Source of the DNA: Geodermatophilus aquaeductus
Lineage (GTDB): Bacteria > Actinomycetota > Actinomycetes > Mycobacteriales > Geodermatophilaceae
Length of the DNA stretch: 64,000 nt
Direction: 5' to 3'
Assembly (NCBI RefSeq): GCF_900182545.1
Contig: NZ_FXTJ01000001.1
Location: 1-64,000 of the forward strand
Position numbers and translations under genes: made by a program. Below are positions 45,920-57,353 of the stretch, piece after piece. Numbering within the stretch: the first letter of the stretch is position 1; every line of letters starts with the position of its first letter. The notes beneath the pieces were generated by a model. The model saw only the letters and a program-made list of their open reading frames with translations, searched no databases and had not been told where the DNA came from.

Positions 45920-47221
45920 TCAGCCGCTGACCAGGGTCGGCTGCGCGGCGTCGGAGACCGGCACGCGCTGCAGGGGCATCGTCAGGTCCGGCGCGCGGCC
46001 GCCGGCGTTCTCGGCGCGCTCGTGCACCGCCGGGCGGGCCGCCCGGCTCGGCCCGGTCCTCGGCGCGTACCGCCGCATGTACAGCCGCGCGGGCTCCTCG
46101 ACGTACCGCCACGTGGCCCAGGCCAGCGGGAACGGCGCGACCAGGACCAGCGGTGCCCCCAGCGAGGCGAGCGTCGAGTCCGGCTGCAGGTGCGGGACGA
46201 CGTCCATCGCGGTCCACCAGACCTCGAAGACGAACAGGTGCACGAGGTAGAGCGCGAAGGAGATCCGGCCCCCGGTGACCATCCACGGGGTGCTGAGCAG
46301 CCGGGCCGGGCCGCGGTCGGCGAAGGCGAGCGCGCCGACGAGGACCGGGAAGGCCAGGACGGCCACGCCGGCGTAGTCGCCCCAGCGGGCGGCCGACCAC
46401 CACACGACGACGCCGATCCACACCAGCGCGACGGCGGCCACGATCGACGCGCCCCGCCGGACCCGCTCGGTGGGCTGCACGCGGCGGACGCAGAGGGCGG
46501 TCAGGCTGCCGGCCACGAAGGCGCCGGCGATGCGCAGCAGCCACGCCCAGGCGTACTCGTGGGTGGCGTCGGTGGCGGCGATCCAGGCGAAGGGCAGCAG
46601 CGCGAGCACCGCCCCGGCACCCAGCACGGCGACGGGCAGCCGCCGGAGCCGGTAGAGCCCCAGCACGAGGACCGGGAAGACCACGTAGGCCAGCCACTCG
46701 GCCGACAGCGACCACCCCGGCCCGGGGAAGGTCGAGCCCGACACCATCGGCTGCGCCCACTGCTGGACCATGAACACCTGGGCCAGCAGGTGCACGACGT
46801 CGACGTGCGGCTGGTCCGCCTCGTGCACGTGCAGGCCACCGACGGTGAGGTGCTTGAGGGTCAGCCAGGCGGTGAAGGCGACGACGACCACGATCCAGGT
46901 CGGCCACACGCGGCTGAGCCGGTTCCAGTAGAACGCCGCCGCGGAGCGGACGCCGGCCCGCGGGCCGATCTTCGTCAGGTACGTGTGGGTCAGCACGAAG
47001 CCGCTGAGCACGAAGAACAGGTCGACGCCGAGCCAGCCGCTCATGATCAGCGGCCGCACCGGCTCGAGGACCGGCGCCCACGTCGAGCCCGGGTTGTTGC
47101 TGAAGTGGAGGACGACCACCCAGGTCGCCGCCAGGGCCCGGAGCCCCGTCAGGGCACGGATCTCACCCGGGGGCGGCCCGCCGGTCTCGCGGCCCGCGGC
47201 CTGCCTGGTTGCTGCCCGCAT
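45920..47221 (-). CDS. Acyltransferase-3 membrane protein (no SGNH domain)
   Basis: 433 residues. AT3 motifs IRALTGLRALAATWVVVLHF (catalytic His), GWLGVDLFFVLSGFVLTHTY and GPGWSLSAEWLAY, about ten TM helices, and a charged C-terminal tail. Probably O-acylates an envelope glycan or glycolipid. Unlike the 9969-12056 enzyme it lacks the SGNH half. ATG 47221 has GGGGGAG 3 nt upstream, and a TAGCGT hexamer at 47270-47275 would give a leader of about 42 nt. Confidence 0.9.
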   Translation of the reverse strand: MRAATRQAAGRETGGPPPGEIRALTGLRALAATWVVVLHFSNNPGSTWAPVLEPVRPLIMSGWLGVDLFFVLSGFVLTHTYLTKIGPRAGVRSAAAFYWNRLSRVWPTWIVVVVAFTAWLTLKHLTVGGLHVHEADQPHVDVVHLLAQVFMVQQWAQPMVSGSTFPGPGWSLSAEWLAYVVFPVLVLGLYRLRRLPVAVLGAGAVLALLPFAWIAATDATHEYAWAWLLRIAGAFVAGSLTALCVRRVQPTERVRRGASIVAAVALVWIGVVVWWSAARWGDYAGVAVLAFPVLVGALAFADRGPARLLSTPWMVTGGRISFALYLVHLFVFEVWWTAMDVVPHLQPDSTLASLGAPLVLVAPFPLAWATWRYVEEPARLYMRRYAPRTGPSRAARPAVHERAENAGGRAPDLTMPLQRVPVSDAAQPTLVSG

Positions 47222-47378
47222 GGTCTCCCCCAGTCGTCGTGAAGGACCGGTCCCCTGGTCCCGCCGATGACGCTAGCGAGGTCGCGCGGTGACGTTGAGT
47301 CATGCCGTTCCAGAGTTCGCGGGGCGTGTCCGGCACAACCTGACGAACCGCTCCCACCGCTCCCGCGCGTCCCGGGAG

Positions 47379-47885
47379 TCACACCACCGCGGAGCGGTCG
47401 GCGTCCTCCTCGACCAGCTGGACCAGCAGCTGCTGGACGTCGTCGCAGGCGGGCAGGCGCTCGAGCACGACCGCGCCGCCCTCGCCGGCGGTCTCGACGG
47501 TGAGCGTCCCGGACCGCAGCAGCCGCTGCCACAGCGTCTGCCGGGAGGACACGTCGGTGATCCGCGAGAGCGGGACGTCGCGCCCGCGCCGCGTCAGGAC
47601 GCCGGTGCGGACCAGCAGCCGGGAGGTGGTGACGACGGTGTGGGTGGTCCGCCAGCGCAGCACCGGCCGGGCGACGAGGACGGCGAGCACGACCACCGCG
47701 ACGGCGAGCAGCGCCATCCGCAGCACGCCCTGCTGCCGGCCGGCCGGTACCAGCGCCGCGGTGTAGGAGCCGGCACCCACGACGACGAGGAACCACACGA
47801 CCGGCCAGAACAGCGTCGTCCAGTGCGGGTGCAGGTGGACGACGACCTCCTCGTCGTCGGCCAGGAGCTTGTCGGGGTAGGGCAC
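47379..47885 (-). CDS. PH-domain membrane protein (bPH2, Rv3278c-like)
   Basis: 168 residues. DKLLADDEEVVVHLHPHW leads into two TM helices (LFWPVVWFLVVVGAGSY, ALLAVAVVVLAVLVARPVL), followed by a YdbS/bPH2-type domain starting TVVTTSRLLVRTGVLTRRGRDVPLSRITDV. Function in the family is not settled. Location between gtrA and birA matches mycobacteria. GTG 47885 directly precedes the conserved sequence. Confidence 0.87.
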   Translation of the reverse strand: MPYPDKLLADDEEVVVHLHPHWTTLFWPVVWFLVVVGAGSYTAALVPAGRQQGVLRMALLAVAVVVLAVLVARPVLRWRTTHTVVTTSRLLVRTGVLTRRGRDVPLSRITDVSSRQTLWQRLLRSGTLTVETAGEGGAVVLERLPACDDVQQLLVQLVEEDADRSAVV

Positions 47886-47916
47886 CCGGCCAGGATGACC
47901 GAGCCGACGCCCCGCG

Positions 47917-48759
47917 TCAGGCTCCGGCGGGGCGTGTCCGGACGTGCTGCACGTCTCCGCTGGCCAGCTCCACGGTGCCCTCGCCGGTGCGCACCACCAG
48001 CCGGCCGTCCCAGTCGACAGCGGTGGCGGTGCCGGCGAGCGTCGAGCCGTCGGGCAGCGTGACGGTCACCTCGGCACCCACCGTGGAGCACCAGGCGAGG
48101 TAGTCGGTCGCCAGCCCGGTGGAGACCGGGTCGCCGAGCGCGGCGGTCCAGGTGAGGTAGCGCCGCTCCAGCGCGCGGAGGAAGGCCAGCAGCACCGGCC
48201 CGCGGTCCACCGGCCCGCCGGTGACCAGCGTCAGTGACGACCCGGTGGGCGGCAGCTCCTCCCGGCGGGTGGTGACGTTGAGGCCGGTCCCGACGACGAC
48301 CGCGGTGCCGGTGGCCTCGGCGAGGATCCCGGCCAGCTTCGCGCCGTCGACGGCGAGCAGGTCGTTGGGCCACTTGAGCGAGGTGCGCACGCCGGTGACC
48401 TCCCCGACGGCCTCGGCCAGCGCGACACCGGTGAGCAGCGGCAGCCACCCGCGGCGTGCCGCGGGGACGTCGGGGCGCAGCAGCACCGAGACCGTCAGCC
48501 CGGCCCGCGGCGGCGAGGTCCAGGTGCGGTCGAGCCGGCCGCGGCCGGCGGCCTGGTGCTCGGCGACGAGGACCGCACCCTCGGGGACGTCGTCTTCGGC
48601 CGCCCGCTCGGCGAGGACGGCGTTGGTCGAGCCGACCTCCTCGACGACCTCGAGCGAGCGCCAGAGCCGGCTGTCGCGGACCAGCGCGGTCTGCAGCGCC
48701 GCGGCGTCGAGCGGCGGCCGGTCCAGCGCCGACCAGCGGGCGGAGGGCGTGTCGGACAC
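47917..48759 (-). CDS. birA: Biotin-[acetyl-CoA-carboxylase] ligase BirA
   Basis: 280 residues. [27 protein letters not shown] (the GRGR biotin-AMP loop), [20 protein letters not shown] and a C-terminal SH3-like domain. No N-terminal helix-turn-helix, so it is not a repressor. Attaches biotin to carboxylase subunits; its natural client here is AccA3 at 51300-53066. GTG 48759 follows TAGCGT by 6 nt; this hexamer overlaps the -10 of divergent accD. Confidence 0.93.
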   Translation of the reverse strand: MSDTPSARWSALDRPPLDAAALQTALVRDSRLWRSLEVVEEVGSTNAVLAERAAEDDVPEGAVLVAEHQAAGRGRLDRTWTSPPRAGLTVSVLLRPDVPAARRGWLPLLTGVALAEAVGEVTGVRTSLKWPNDLLAVDGAKLAGILAEATGTAVVVGTGLNVTTRREELPPTGSSLTLVTGGPVDRGPVLLAFLRALERRYLTWTAALGDPVSTGLATDYLAWCSTVGAEVTVTLPDGSTLAGTATAVDWDGRLVVRTGEGTVELASGDVQHVRTRPAGA

Positions 48760-48764
48760 CCCTC

Positions 48765-48771
48765 TACGCTA
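48765..48771. promoter_or_regulatory. Overlapping divergent -10 elements of birA and accD
   Basis: TACGCT (48765-48770, plus strand) lies 7 nt before the accD GTG. TAGCGT (48766-48771, minus strand) lies 6 nt before the birA GTG. They share five base pairs, so RNA polymerase can open only one at a time. Only 18 bp separate the two start codons. Confidence 0.6.
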
Positions 48772-48777
48772 CGGCCC

Positions 48778-50399
<1,622 letters not shown>

Positions 50400-50403
<4 letters not shown>

Positions 50404-50618
50404 GCGACGAGCAGCGACCGTTGCTGCGGGTGGTGCGGGGCGAGCCCACCGCCGAGGAGCTCGCCGCGCTGACCGTCGTCGTCGCCGCCCTGTCGCAGCA
50501 GGGCCGGCCACGGCGGCGCCCGGTCCCGGTGGGCGCGTGGGCCTCGAACGCCGACACCCACCGGAGTTCGCTGCAGCCCGGCCCCGGCGGCTGGCGCGCC
50601 TCGGGACGCTTCGCGTGA
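50400..50618 (+). CDS. accE5: Acyl-CoA carboxylase epsilon subunit
   Basis: 72 residues. [23 protein letters not shown] is the epsilon-subunit signature, a helix that binds the alpha-beta complex; a Trp-rich tail (GWRASGRFA) follows. GTG 50400 overlaps the accD stop, and its own stop overlaps the maf GTG, both as GTGA. Actinobacterial carboxylases of the AccD5 class need this small subunit for full activity. Confidence 0.92.
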
Positions 50619-51220
50619 GCGACAGGAGGCTGGTCCTCGCCTCGGCGTCGCCGGCCCGGCTGGCACTGCTGCGCCAGGCCGGTCTCGCCCCCGAGGTCGT
50701 CGTCAGCGACGTCGACGAGTCCACGGTGACCGCCCCGCGGGTGGCCGAGCTGGTCGCCCTGCTGGCCGCGGCCAAGGCCTCCGCGGTCGCCCGGCAGCAG
50801 GACGACGCCCTGGTCGTCGGCGCCGACTCGCTGCTGGAGTTCCGCGGCCGCGCGATGGGCAAGCCCGACGACGCCCAGGACGCGCGGGAGCGCTGGCGGC
50901 GGATGGCGGGCCGCTCGGGCGTGCTGCACACCGGCCAGGCGCTGTTCGACGTGCGCGGCGGGGCGATCGAGGCCCGCGACGTCGTCGTCACCTCGACGGT
51001 CGTGCACTTCGCCACCCCGACCGCCCACGAGCTCGAGGCCTACCTCGCCACCGGCGAGCCCCTGGCCGTCGCCGGCGCGTTCACCCTCGACGGCCTCGGC
51101 GCGCCCTTCGTCCGGCGCGTCGAGGGCGACCCGGCGGCCGTCGTCGGGCTGTCCCTGACCGCACTGCGCGAGCAGCTGGGCCGGCGGGGCCTGGCGATCA
51201 CCGACCTCTGGCGGCGCTGA
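50615..51220 (+). CDS. maf: Maf-like nucleotide pyrophosphatase
   Basis: 201 residues. [19 protein letters not shown] is the Maf signature; [11 protein letters not shown] and the later [14 protein letters not shown] are conserved. House-cleaning pyrophosphatase for non-canonical or damaged nucleotides. GTG 50615 overlaps accE; an upstream in-frame start would only read accE in another frame. Order accD-accE-maf equals Rv3280-Rv3282. Confidence 0.93.
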   Translation: MSDRRLVLASASPARLALLRQAGLAPEVVVSDVDESTVTAPRVAELVALLAAAKASAVARQQDDALVVGADSLLEFRGRAMGKPDDAQDARERWRRMAGRSGVLHTGQALFDVRGGAIEARDVVVTSTVVHFATPTAHELEAYLATGEPLAVAGAFTLDGLGAPFVRRVEGDPAAVVGLSLTALREQLGRRGLAITDLWRR

Positions 51221-51262
51221 CCCGCCGCCCGACCGTCCGGACGACGTCCCGGACGTCCTGAT

Positions 51263-51268
51263 TACAGT
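51263..51268 (+). promoter_or_regulatory. -10 element of the accA3 promoter (leadered)
   Basis: TACAGT with 31 nt to GTG 51300. GAGGGAG 7 nt before the GTG gives a normal ribosome site, in contrast to the leaderless genes around it. Confidence 0.5.
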
Positions 51269-51299
51269 CCGACCGGTCCACGAACGAGGGAGTCGTCCG

Positions 51300-53066
51300 G
51301 TGCAGAAGGTCCTCATCGCCAACCGCGGGGAGATCGCGGTCCGCGTCGCCCGCGCGTGCAGGGACGCCGGCCTGACCAGCGTCGCCGTCTACGCCGAGCC
51401 CGACCGGGACGCCCTGCACGTCCGCACCGCCGACGAGGCCTTCGCCCTCGGCGGGACGACGCCGGGTGACTCCTACCTGGTCATCGACAAGGTCCTCGAC
51501 GCCGCCAAGCGCTCGGGTGCCGACGCCGTGCACCCCGGCTACGGCTTCCTGTCCGAGAACGCCGACTTCGCCCAGGCGGTCCTCGACGCCGGGCTGACCT
51601 GGATCGGGCCCTCCCCCCAGGCGATCATCGACCTCGGTGACAAGGTCGCCGCCCGGCACATCGCGATGAAGGTGGGCGCGCCCCTCGTCCCGGGCACCGA
51701 GGACCCCGTCGGCGGCGCCGACGAGGTGCTCGCCTTCGCCCGCGAGCACGGCCTGCCGGTGGCCATCAAGGCCGCCTTCGGCGGGGGCGGGCGCGGCCTG
51801 AAGGTCGCGCGCACCGAGGAGGAGATCCCGCACCTGTTCGAGTCCGCCGTCCGCGAGGCCGTGGCCGCCTTCGGCCGCGGCGAGTGCTTCGTCGAGCGCT
51901 TCCTCGACAAGCCGCGGCACGTCGAGGCGCAGGTCCTGGCCGACACGCACGGCAACGTGGTCGTCGTCGGCACCCGCGACTGCTCGCTGCAGCGGCGCAA
52001 CCAGAAGCTGGTCGAGGAGGCGCCGGCGCCGTTCCTCACCGACGAGCAGCGGGCGCGCATCCACTCCTCGGCCAAGGCCATCTGCCGGGAGGCCGGCTAC
52101 CACGGCGCCGGCACCGTCGAGTACCTCGTGGGCGTCGACGGCTCGATCTCCTTCCTCGAGGTCAACACCCGCCTGCAGGTGGAGCACCCGGTCAGCGAGG
52201 AGACCAGCGGCATCGACCTGGTCCGCCAGCAGTTCCGCATCGCGCAGGGCCTGCCGCTGGAGATCACCGAGGACCCGGCGCCGCGCGGGCACAGCATCGA
52301 GTTCCGGATCAACGCCGAGGACGCCGGCCGCAACTTCATGCCGGCGCCCGGCCCGGTCACGCGCCTGGAGATCCCCCAGGGCCCCGGCGTGCGCTGGGAC
52401 TCCGGCGTCGAGACCGGCGGCGAGGTCGCCGGCGCGTTCGACTCCATGCTGGCCAAGCTGATCGTCACCGGCGCCAGCCGCGAGGAGGCGCTGCAGCGCG
52501 CCCGCCGCGCGCTGGACGAGCTCGTGGTCGAGGGCATGCCGACGGTGGTCCCGTTCCACCGCGCCGTCGTCCGTGACGAGGCCTTCACCAGCGCACCCTT
52601 CAGCGTGCACACCCGGTGGATCGAGACCGAGTGGGACAACCAGGTCCCGCCGTACTCCGCCGCGCCGGCGCAGGCCGACGAGGAGGCCCCGCGGCAGACC
52701 GTCGTCGTCGAGGTCGGCGGGCGGCGCCTGGAGGTCTCGCTGCCCGCGGGCCTGGCCGCCGGCGGCGGTGCGGCACCGGCCGGCGGCGGGGCCAAGCCGC
52801 GCAAGCGGGGCTCCGGGCACGGCGGCTCGGGGGCCTCCGGCGACGCCCTCACCGCGCCGATGCAGGGCACGATCGTCAAGGTCGCCGTCGCCGACGGCGA
52901 CTCCGTGCAGGCGGGAGACCTCGTCGTCGTCCTCGAGGCGATGAAGATGGAGCAGCCCATCACCGCGCACAAGGCGGGCACCGTGACCGGCCTGTCGGCC
53001 GAGGTCGGCGCCGGCGTCACCAGCGGCGCGGTGCTCTGCACCATCGCCGACGCCGCCACCGAGTAG
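51300..53066 (+). CDS. accA3: Biotin carboxylase / biotin carboxyl carrier protein (AccA3)
   Basis: 588 residues. Biotin carboxylase domain (1 to about 450): [60 protein letters not shown] Gly/Ala-rich hinge, then a biotinyl domain with [11 protein letters not shown], where Lys is biotinylated. Shared alpha subunit for acyl-CoA carboxylases making malonyl- and methylmalonyl-CoA. Serves accD5 upstream and is modified by BirA at 47917-48759. In mycobacteria sseA separates maf from accA3; here it is absent. Confidence 0.96.
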   Translation: MQKVLIANRGEIAVRVARACRDAGLTSVAVYAEPDRDALHVRTADEAFALGGTTPGDSYLVIDKVLDAAKRSGADAVHPGYGFLSENADFAQAVLDAGLTWIGPSPQAIIDLGDKVAARHIAMKVGAPLVPGTEDPVGGADEVLAFAREHGLPVAIKAAFGGGGRGLKVARTEEEIPHLFESAVREAVAAFGRGECFVERFLDKPRHVEAQVLADTHGNVVVVGTRDCSLQRRNQKLVEEAPAPFLTDEQRARIHSSAKAICREAGYHGAGTVEYLVGVDGSISFLEVNTRLQVEHPVSEETSGIDLVRQQFRIAQGLPLEITEDPAPRGHSIEFRINAEDAGRNFMPAPGPVTRLEIPQGPGVRWDSGVETGGEVAGAFDSMLAKLIVTGASREEALQRARRALDELVVEGMPTVVPFHRAVVRDEAFTSAPFSVHTRWIETEWDNQVPPYSAAPAQADEEAPRQTVVVEVGGRRLEVSLPAGLAAGGGAAPAGGGAKPRKRGSGHGGSGASGDALTAPMQGTIVKVAVADGDSVQAGDLVVVLEAMKMEQPITAHKAGTVTGLSAEVGAGVTSGAVLCTIADAATE

Positions 53067-53076
53067 CCGTCCGGAC

Positions 53077-53118
53077 GGCGTCGGGGCCCGTTCCCACGTG
53101 GGAACGGGCCCCGACGCC
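53077..53118. terminator. Perfect 42-nt palindrome between accA3 and the metzincin gene
   Basis: Both 21-nt halves are exact reverse complements, centred on CACGTG. It lies 10 nt after the accA3 stop and 14 nt before the convergent stop at 53133. Bidirectional terminator by position. Confidence 0.85.
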
Positions 53119-53132
53119 TCCCGGGCCGCCGG

Positions 53133-55499
53133 TCAGTACGCGCGGACCTGCCCGGTCCTCGCCGACCAGTACAACCCTCCACTCTGGAAGCGCTGGGCGA
53201 CGTCGCCGTTGAACAGGACGGCCGCTTCCTCCACCGGGTAGCCCAGGGACCCGTTCTCGAAGCCGAGCTGCGCCCACCGGGCACGGATGGCGCCGTTGAC
53301 CGGCTGGGTCCCCGAGGCCGGCGACCAGTACAGGGTGCCGCCCTGGAAGACCTGGCCGCAGCCGCCGTCGCGCAGCCCGCACACCGCGGCCCCCGTCGGG
53401 TAGCCGAGGAACCCGTTCTCGTAGCCGAGCGAGGCGTGCCGGCTGCGGATCGCGCCGTTGACGGGCTGCGCCCCGGACGCGGCCGACCAGTACACCGCCC
53501 CGCCCTGGAACACCTGCCCGCAGCCGCCGTCGCGCAACCCGCAGACCGCGGCCCCCGTCGGGTAGCCGAGGAACCCGTTCTCGTAGCCGAGCGAGGCGTG
53601 CCGGCTGCGGATCGCGCCGTTGACGGGCTGCGCCCCGGACGCGGCCGACCAGTACACCGCCCCGCCCTGGAACACCTGCCCGCAGCCGCCGTCGCGCAAC
53701 CCGCAGACCGCGGCCCCCGTCGGGTAGCCGAGGAACCCGTTCTCGTAGCCGAGCGAGGCGTGCCGGCTGCGGATCGCGCCGTTGACGGGCTGCGCCCCGG
53801 ACGCGGCCGACCAGTACACCGCCCCGCCCTGGAACACCTGCCCGCAGCCGCTGTCGCGCAGCCCGCACACCGCGGCCCCCGTCGGGTAGCCGAGGAACCC
53901 GTTCTCGGCACCCAGCTGCTGCCACCGGCTCCGCAGCGCACCGTTGACCGGCTGCGCGCCCGAGGCGGGCGACCAGTAGATGGAGCCGTTGGCGAAGTCC
54001 CGCCTGCAGCCGCCGTCGCGCAGGCCGCAGACCTCGGCCGTGGCGGGCGCGCCGAGCCAGCTGCCGGCGCCGCCCAGGGCGGTCCACCGGGCGGTGATCG
54101 GACTGTCGCTCATCGGCCCGTCGGCCGGCGTCGTGACCGAGACGGTCGCGCCCGTGGCCGACGTGGCGGTCACGCGGACGGTGAGCGAGCCGCCCAGCGT
54201 GACGGAGGCGTCCGCCGGGAGCACGGTCTGGAAGTCGCTGTCCCACCGGGCCACGGGCGACGGCGTGCCGTCGAGCAGCAGCGCCGTGTCGCTGCGCGGA
54301 CCCGGGCCGGTCCGGTGCACCAGCACGCCGGGCTCCACGTCGACCCAGTTGCGGTCGGGGTCGCCGAGCCAGTCGTCCTGGCCGACGGCGGTCCGGTACT
54401 CGACCCAGTAGCCGGCCCCGTCGGCGGCGGTCAGCGCCAGCACGCGGGTGCCGGTACGCCCGCCGAGCGGGGCGAGCGTCCAGGTGCCGCCGGGCGTCGA
54501 GGAGCCGACCGACACCTGCGCCGAGGAGGGCAGCAGGCCGAGCCGGGCCGCCTGGGGCGCGTTGAGCGAGCCGACCTCGCCCCACGAGTAGCCCATGACG
54601 TCGTAGTAGTCGGCGTAGGCGTCCGTCTCGCACGGCGCGGTCTCCGGCGAGGCGTCGCACTGCACCGCCGACGAGTGGCCCAGGCCGAAGTTGTGGCCGA
54701 GCTCGTGGGCGATCACCGAGGTCTCGACGGCCCGCACGTAGAGGGACCCGCCGGCGCCGCGGGACGTGCCGATCCGCGCCAGGCCGAACGCGCAGGGGTC
54801 CCGGGGGTCCGAGTAGCCGGGGACGTACAGCAGCAGGTGCTTGCCGGGCCCGGGCGTCCAGTCCGCCAGCTGCCGGTCGACGTCGTCCCACAGGGCCGAG
54901 GACGAGTCGCACAGCACGTCGCTGGAGATCCACGCCTCCGGGCCGGCGGTCGCGTGGACGCGCACGGCGCCGTCGCTCTGGGTCTCCCAGAAGTCCGCGA
55001 CCGGCCCGTTCACCTGGTCGACGAGCTGCTGCACGGTGGTGCCGTCGGCGGACACGCCCCGGGGGAGGACCCGCACCACGGTGACCTCGTTGGTGTACGG
55101 CGCCGAGGCCGGCGCCGGCGGGACCGTCTCCGCGGGGGCCACGACGTCGGCGTCGAGGACCTCGTGCACGGGCTCCTGCGCACCGGCCGGGTCGGGCACC
55201 TCGTCCCCGAGCGTCACCTCGACGGTCGCGCCGACCGGGACGTCGGCGACGCCCTCGGTCTCGACCCGCACGCTCGTGCCGTCGTCGGCGCTGACCCAGC
55301 TGACCAGGGCGTCGTCGGCATGCGCGGCGGCGTCGTCGGCGTCGGCGTGCTCGGCCCAGGCCTGGACGAGCTCGCCGACGACGGTGTCACCGGCGGCCGG
55401 CTCGTCGTCGGCGGTGGCCGGCCCGGTCCCCAGCAGGGGGACGAGGACGGCGGTGAGGGCCGCGACGGGAACGAGCCGCAGGCGGGAGGTGAGGGGCAC
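53133..55499 (-). CDS. Secreted metzincin protease with six LGFP repeats
   Basis: 788 residues. Signal peptide (LRLVPVAALTAVLVPLLG, cleavage near ATA-DD), a pro-region to about 130, then a zinc protease with HELGHNFGLGH at 265-275 and a Met-turn YYDVMGYSW. A beta-rich domain follows to about 490. The last 300 residues are six LGFP units; units 3-5 are nearly identical 54-residue copies containing CGLRDGGCGQVFQGG with paired Cys. GTG 55499 has AGGAG 6 nt upstream. Paralogue of the next gene. Likely cleaves surface or wall-bound proteins; no substrate is evident. Confidence 0.88.
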   Translation of the reverse strand: MPLTSRLRLVPVAALTAVLVPLLGTGPATADDEPAAGDTVVGELVQAWAEHADADDAAAHADDALVSWVSADDGTSVRVETEGVADVPVGATVEVTLGDEVPDPAGAQEPVHEVLDADVVAPAETVPPAPASAPYTNEVTVVRVLPRGVSADGTTVQQLVDQVNGPVADFWETQSDGAVRVHATAGPEAWISSDVLCDSSSALWDDVDRQLADWTPGPGKHLLLYVPGYSDPRDPCAFGLARIGTSRGAGGSLYVRAVETSVIAHELGHNFGLGHSSAVQCDASPETAPCETDAYADYYDVMGYSWGEVGSLNAPQAARLGLLPSSAQVSVGSSTPGGTWTLAPLGGRTGTRVLALTAADGAGYWVEYRTAVGQDDWLGDPDRNWVDVEPGVLVHRTGPGPRSDTALLLDGTPSPVARWDSDFQTVLPADASVTLGGSLTVRVTATSATGATVSVTTPADGPMSDSPITARWTALGGAGSWLGAPATAEVCGLRDGGCRRDFANGSIYWSPASGAQPVNGALRSRWQQLGAENGFLGYPTGAAVCGLRDSGCGQVFQGGAVYWSAASGAQPVNGAIRSRHASLGYENGFLGYPTGAAVCGLRDGGCGQVFQGGAVYWSAASGAQPVNGAIRSRHASLGYENGFLGYPTGAAVCGLRDGGCGQVFQGGAVYWSAASGAQPVNGAIRSRHASLGYENGFLGYPTGAAVCGLRDGGCGQVFQGGTLYWSPASGTQPVNGAIRARWAQLGFENGSLGYPVEEAAVLFNGDVAQRFQSGGLYWSARTGQVRAY
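53401..53900 (-). repeat. Near-identical 162-bp tandem repeats coding LGFP units
   Basis: TAGCCGAGGAACCCGTTCTC recurs at 53401, 53563, 53725 and 53887, each 162 bp (54 codons) apart. Differences between copies are only a few bases (such as GCAACC/GCAGCC), so the array is young or homogenised. Copy number could vary by recombination and may be miscounted in short-read assemblies. Confidence 0.9.
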
Positions 55500-55589
55500 G
55501 CACTTCTCCTGGTCAGGGGCCGTCGGGGAACGGCTCTGCTCCCTCATCGGCGGATCCGGGCCGGGAGCGCACCCTCCGACGGGGGGAGG

Positions 55590-57260
55590 TCAGCCGCGGC
55601 GCAGCAGCGGGAGGACCCGCCTGCCCGCCAGCGCCGCGCCACCGGCGCCCACGACGCCGCCGGCGGCCAGCGCCGGGGTGGTCCAGCCGCTGCCGGCCGG
55701 CTCGGGGGCGGCGGCCTCGACCGGGGCGGCGGCGACCGGGGCGGGGTCCGCGGCCGCGGGGACGGGGGCGACCGCAGCGGCCTCGGCGGGGACCGACGGC
55801 GCGGCCGCAGGGGCGGGCGCCGGCGCGGGGGTGGTGCCGGCGCCCGGCAGGACCGCCGGTGCGGCGGCCGGGGCCGGGGCGGGGACGGCGGCCGCCGGGG
55901 GCGTGCGGACGACGGTGACCGTGGCGCCGGCCGGGGTGACGGCGTCGACGGTGACGGTGAGCTCGCCGCCGGCGACGGTGACCGGCACGCCGGGCCGCAG
56001 CGCGGTCTGCAGGTCGTCCTCCCAGCCGCCCGCGGCCGACGGGCTGCCGTCGAGCAGCAGCGACGTGTCGGGCAGGGCGCCGGCGCGGTGCAGCAGCACG
56101 CCGCTGTCGAGCCGGTAGCGGTTGTCCGAGGCCAGCCAGGCGTCGCGCCCGACGGCGGTGCGGTACTCGAGCCAGTAGTCGGTGCCGGCCGCGTCGGTCA
56201 GCCGCAGCGCGCGGGTGCCGGTCCCGCTGCCGACCGGCGCGAGGGTGGCCGTCGTCGTCCCGGCGCCGGCGGTCTGCGTGGCCGCGGCGGGCAGCACGCC
56301 GAGCCGCTGCGCCTGCGCGGCGGTGAGGGTGCCGATCCGGTCCCAGGAGACGCCCATGACGTCGTAGAAGTCGCGGTAGGCGGCGGTGCGGCAGGTGCCG
56401 TCCTCCACGCTCGCGTCGCACTGCAGGCCGCTGGAGTGGCCGAGACCGAAGTTGTGGCCGAGCTCGTGGGCGATGACCGAGGCGAGGTCGTCGCGGACGT
56501 AGAGGCGGCCGCCCGACGCGACGCCCGCGCCGACCTGGCCGAGGGCGTAGGAGCAGCCGGGCAGGTCGCGCGGCTCGCTGCTCACGTAGAGCAGCAGGTG
56601 GCGGCCCGGGCCGGGCACGAAGCCCACGCGCGCGGCGACCTCGTCCCACAGGGCGGTGGGGTCGGCGCAGCCGGCGGCGGTGGTGATCCAGTCGTGCGCG
56701 GCGGTCACGCCGACGGTCACCGCACCACCGGTCTGCTCGGACCAGAAGCCGGCGACGCCGTCGTTGACCGTGTCCACGACGTCGGCCAGCGCGGTGCCGT
56801 CCGGGACCCCGCCCAGCGGCGCGACCATCGCGACGGTGACCTGGTTGGTGACCGAGCCGGCCGGGACGGTGGTGGCCGGCCGGGCCGCGCGCAGCACCTG
56901 CGTGTCGAGCACCTCGAGGGCCGGCTCGTAGCCGTCCGCCGCCGCGTCGTCCTCGGTGCTGCCGCCGACGGTGACCTCGACGGTGCTGCCGAGGTCGATG
57001 CCCTCGACCGCGCCGGCCGGGACCCGCACCGAGCTGCCGTCGGCGCCCTCGACGAAGGTCAGCGGCTCCTCGTGCGACTCCCCCGCGTGCTGGCCCTCGA
57101 GCGAGGTCTCCGGCCAGGCCTGCACCAGCTCCCCGACCACCGTGGTGGCGCCGTCCTCGGCGTGCGCCACGGCCGCGGGGCCGGCGCACAGCGCGACGAC
57201 GGCACCGGCGAGGGCCAGCGACCGGGTGAGGACTCGGGAGGCGTGCATCCCTCCCGGCAT
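55590..57260 (-). CDS. Secreted metzincin protease with Pro/Ala stalk and C-terminal membrane anchor
   Basis: 556 residues. Signal peptide (LTRSLALAGAVVALCAG, cleavage near AHA-ED), a pro-region, and a protease domain closely similar to the neighbour: HELGHNFGLGH at 265-275 and FYDVMGVSW. Instead of LGFP units it ends in a long Pro/Ala stalk, a hydrophobic helix (LAAGGVVGAGGAALAG) and a basic tail (RRVLPLLRRG). There is no LPxTG, so it may stay in the membrane or be processed by another anchor system. ATG 57260 or 57248; neither has an ideal ribosome site. Confidence 0.87.
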   Translation of the reverse strand: MPGGMHASRVLTRSLALAGAVVALCAGPAAVAHAEDGATTVVGELVQAWPETSLEGQHAGESHEEPLTFVEGADGSSVRVPAGAVEGIDLGSTVEVTVGGSTEDDAAADGYEPALEVLDTQVLRAARPATTVPAGSVTNQVTVAMVAPLGGVPDGTALADVVDTVNDGVAGFWSEQTGGAVTVGVTAAHDWITTAAGCADPTALWDEVAARVGFVPGPGRHLLLYVSSEPRDLPGCSYALGQVGAGVASGGRLYVRDDLASVIAHELGHNFGLGHSSGLQCDASVEDGTCRTAAYRDFYDVMGVSWDRIGTLTAAQAQRLGVLPAAATQTAGAGTTTATLAPVGSGTGTRALRLTDAAGTDYWLEYRTAVGRDAWLASDNRYRLDSGVLLHRAGALPDTSLLLDGSPSAAGGWEDDLQTALRPGVPVTVAGGELTVTVDAVTPAGATVTVVRTPPAAAVPAPAPAAAPAVLPGAGTTPAPAPAPAAAPSVPAEAAAVAPVPAAADPAPVAAAPVEAAAPEPAGSGWTTPALAAGGVVGAGGAALAGRRVLPLLRRG

Positions 57261-57302
57261 CGGCGGTCCGGCGTCCCAGGTGCACCAGCCGGGACCCGTC
57301 CT

Positions 57303-57351
57303 GTCACACGCGCCCCGGGCGCCTCGTCCCGCGCGCCCCGCGCGTCACACC
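57303..57351. promoter_or_regulatory. Two GTCACAC boxes upstream of the metzincin gene
   Basis: GTCACACG at 57303 and GTCACACC at 57344, 41 bp apart in the same orientation, lie between the metzincin start and the lpdA stop. Same element as at 3798 and 59408. Confidence 0.35.
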
Positions 57352-57353
57352 CG

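Noticed and set aside
53401..53900. CRISPR-like array from regularly spaced identical repeats
   Set aside because: The period is 162 bp, in frame with a protease gene, and units code LGFP modules. There are no unique spacers and no cas genes.
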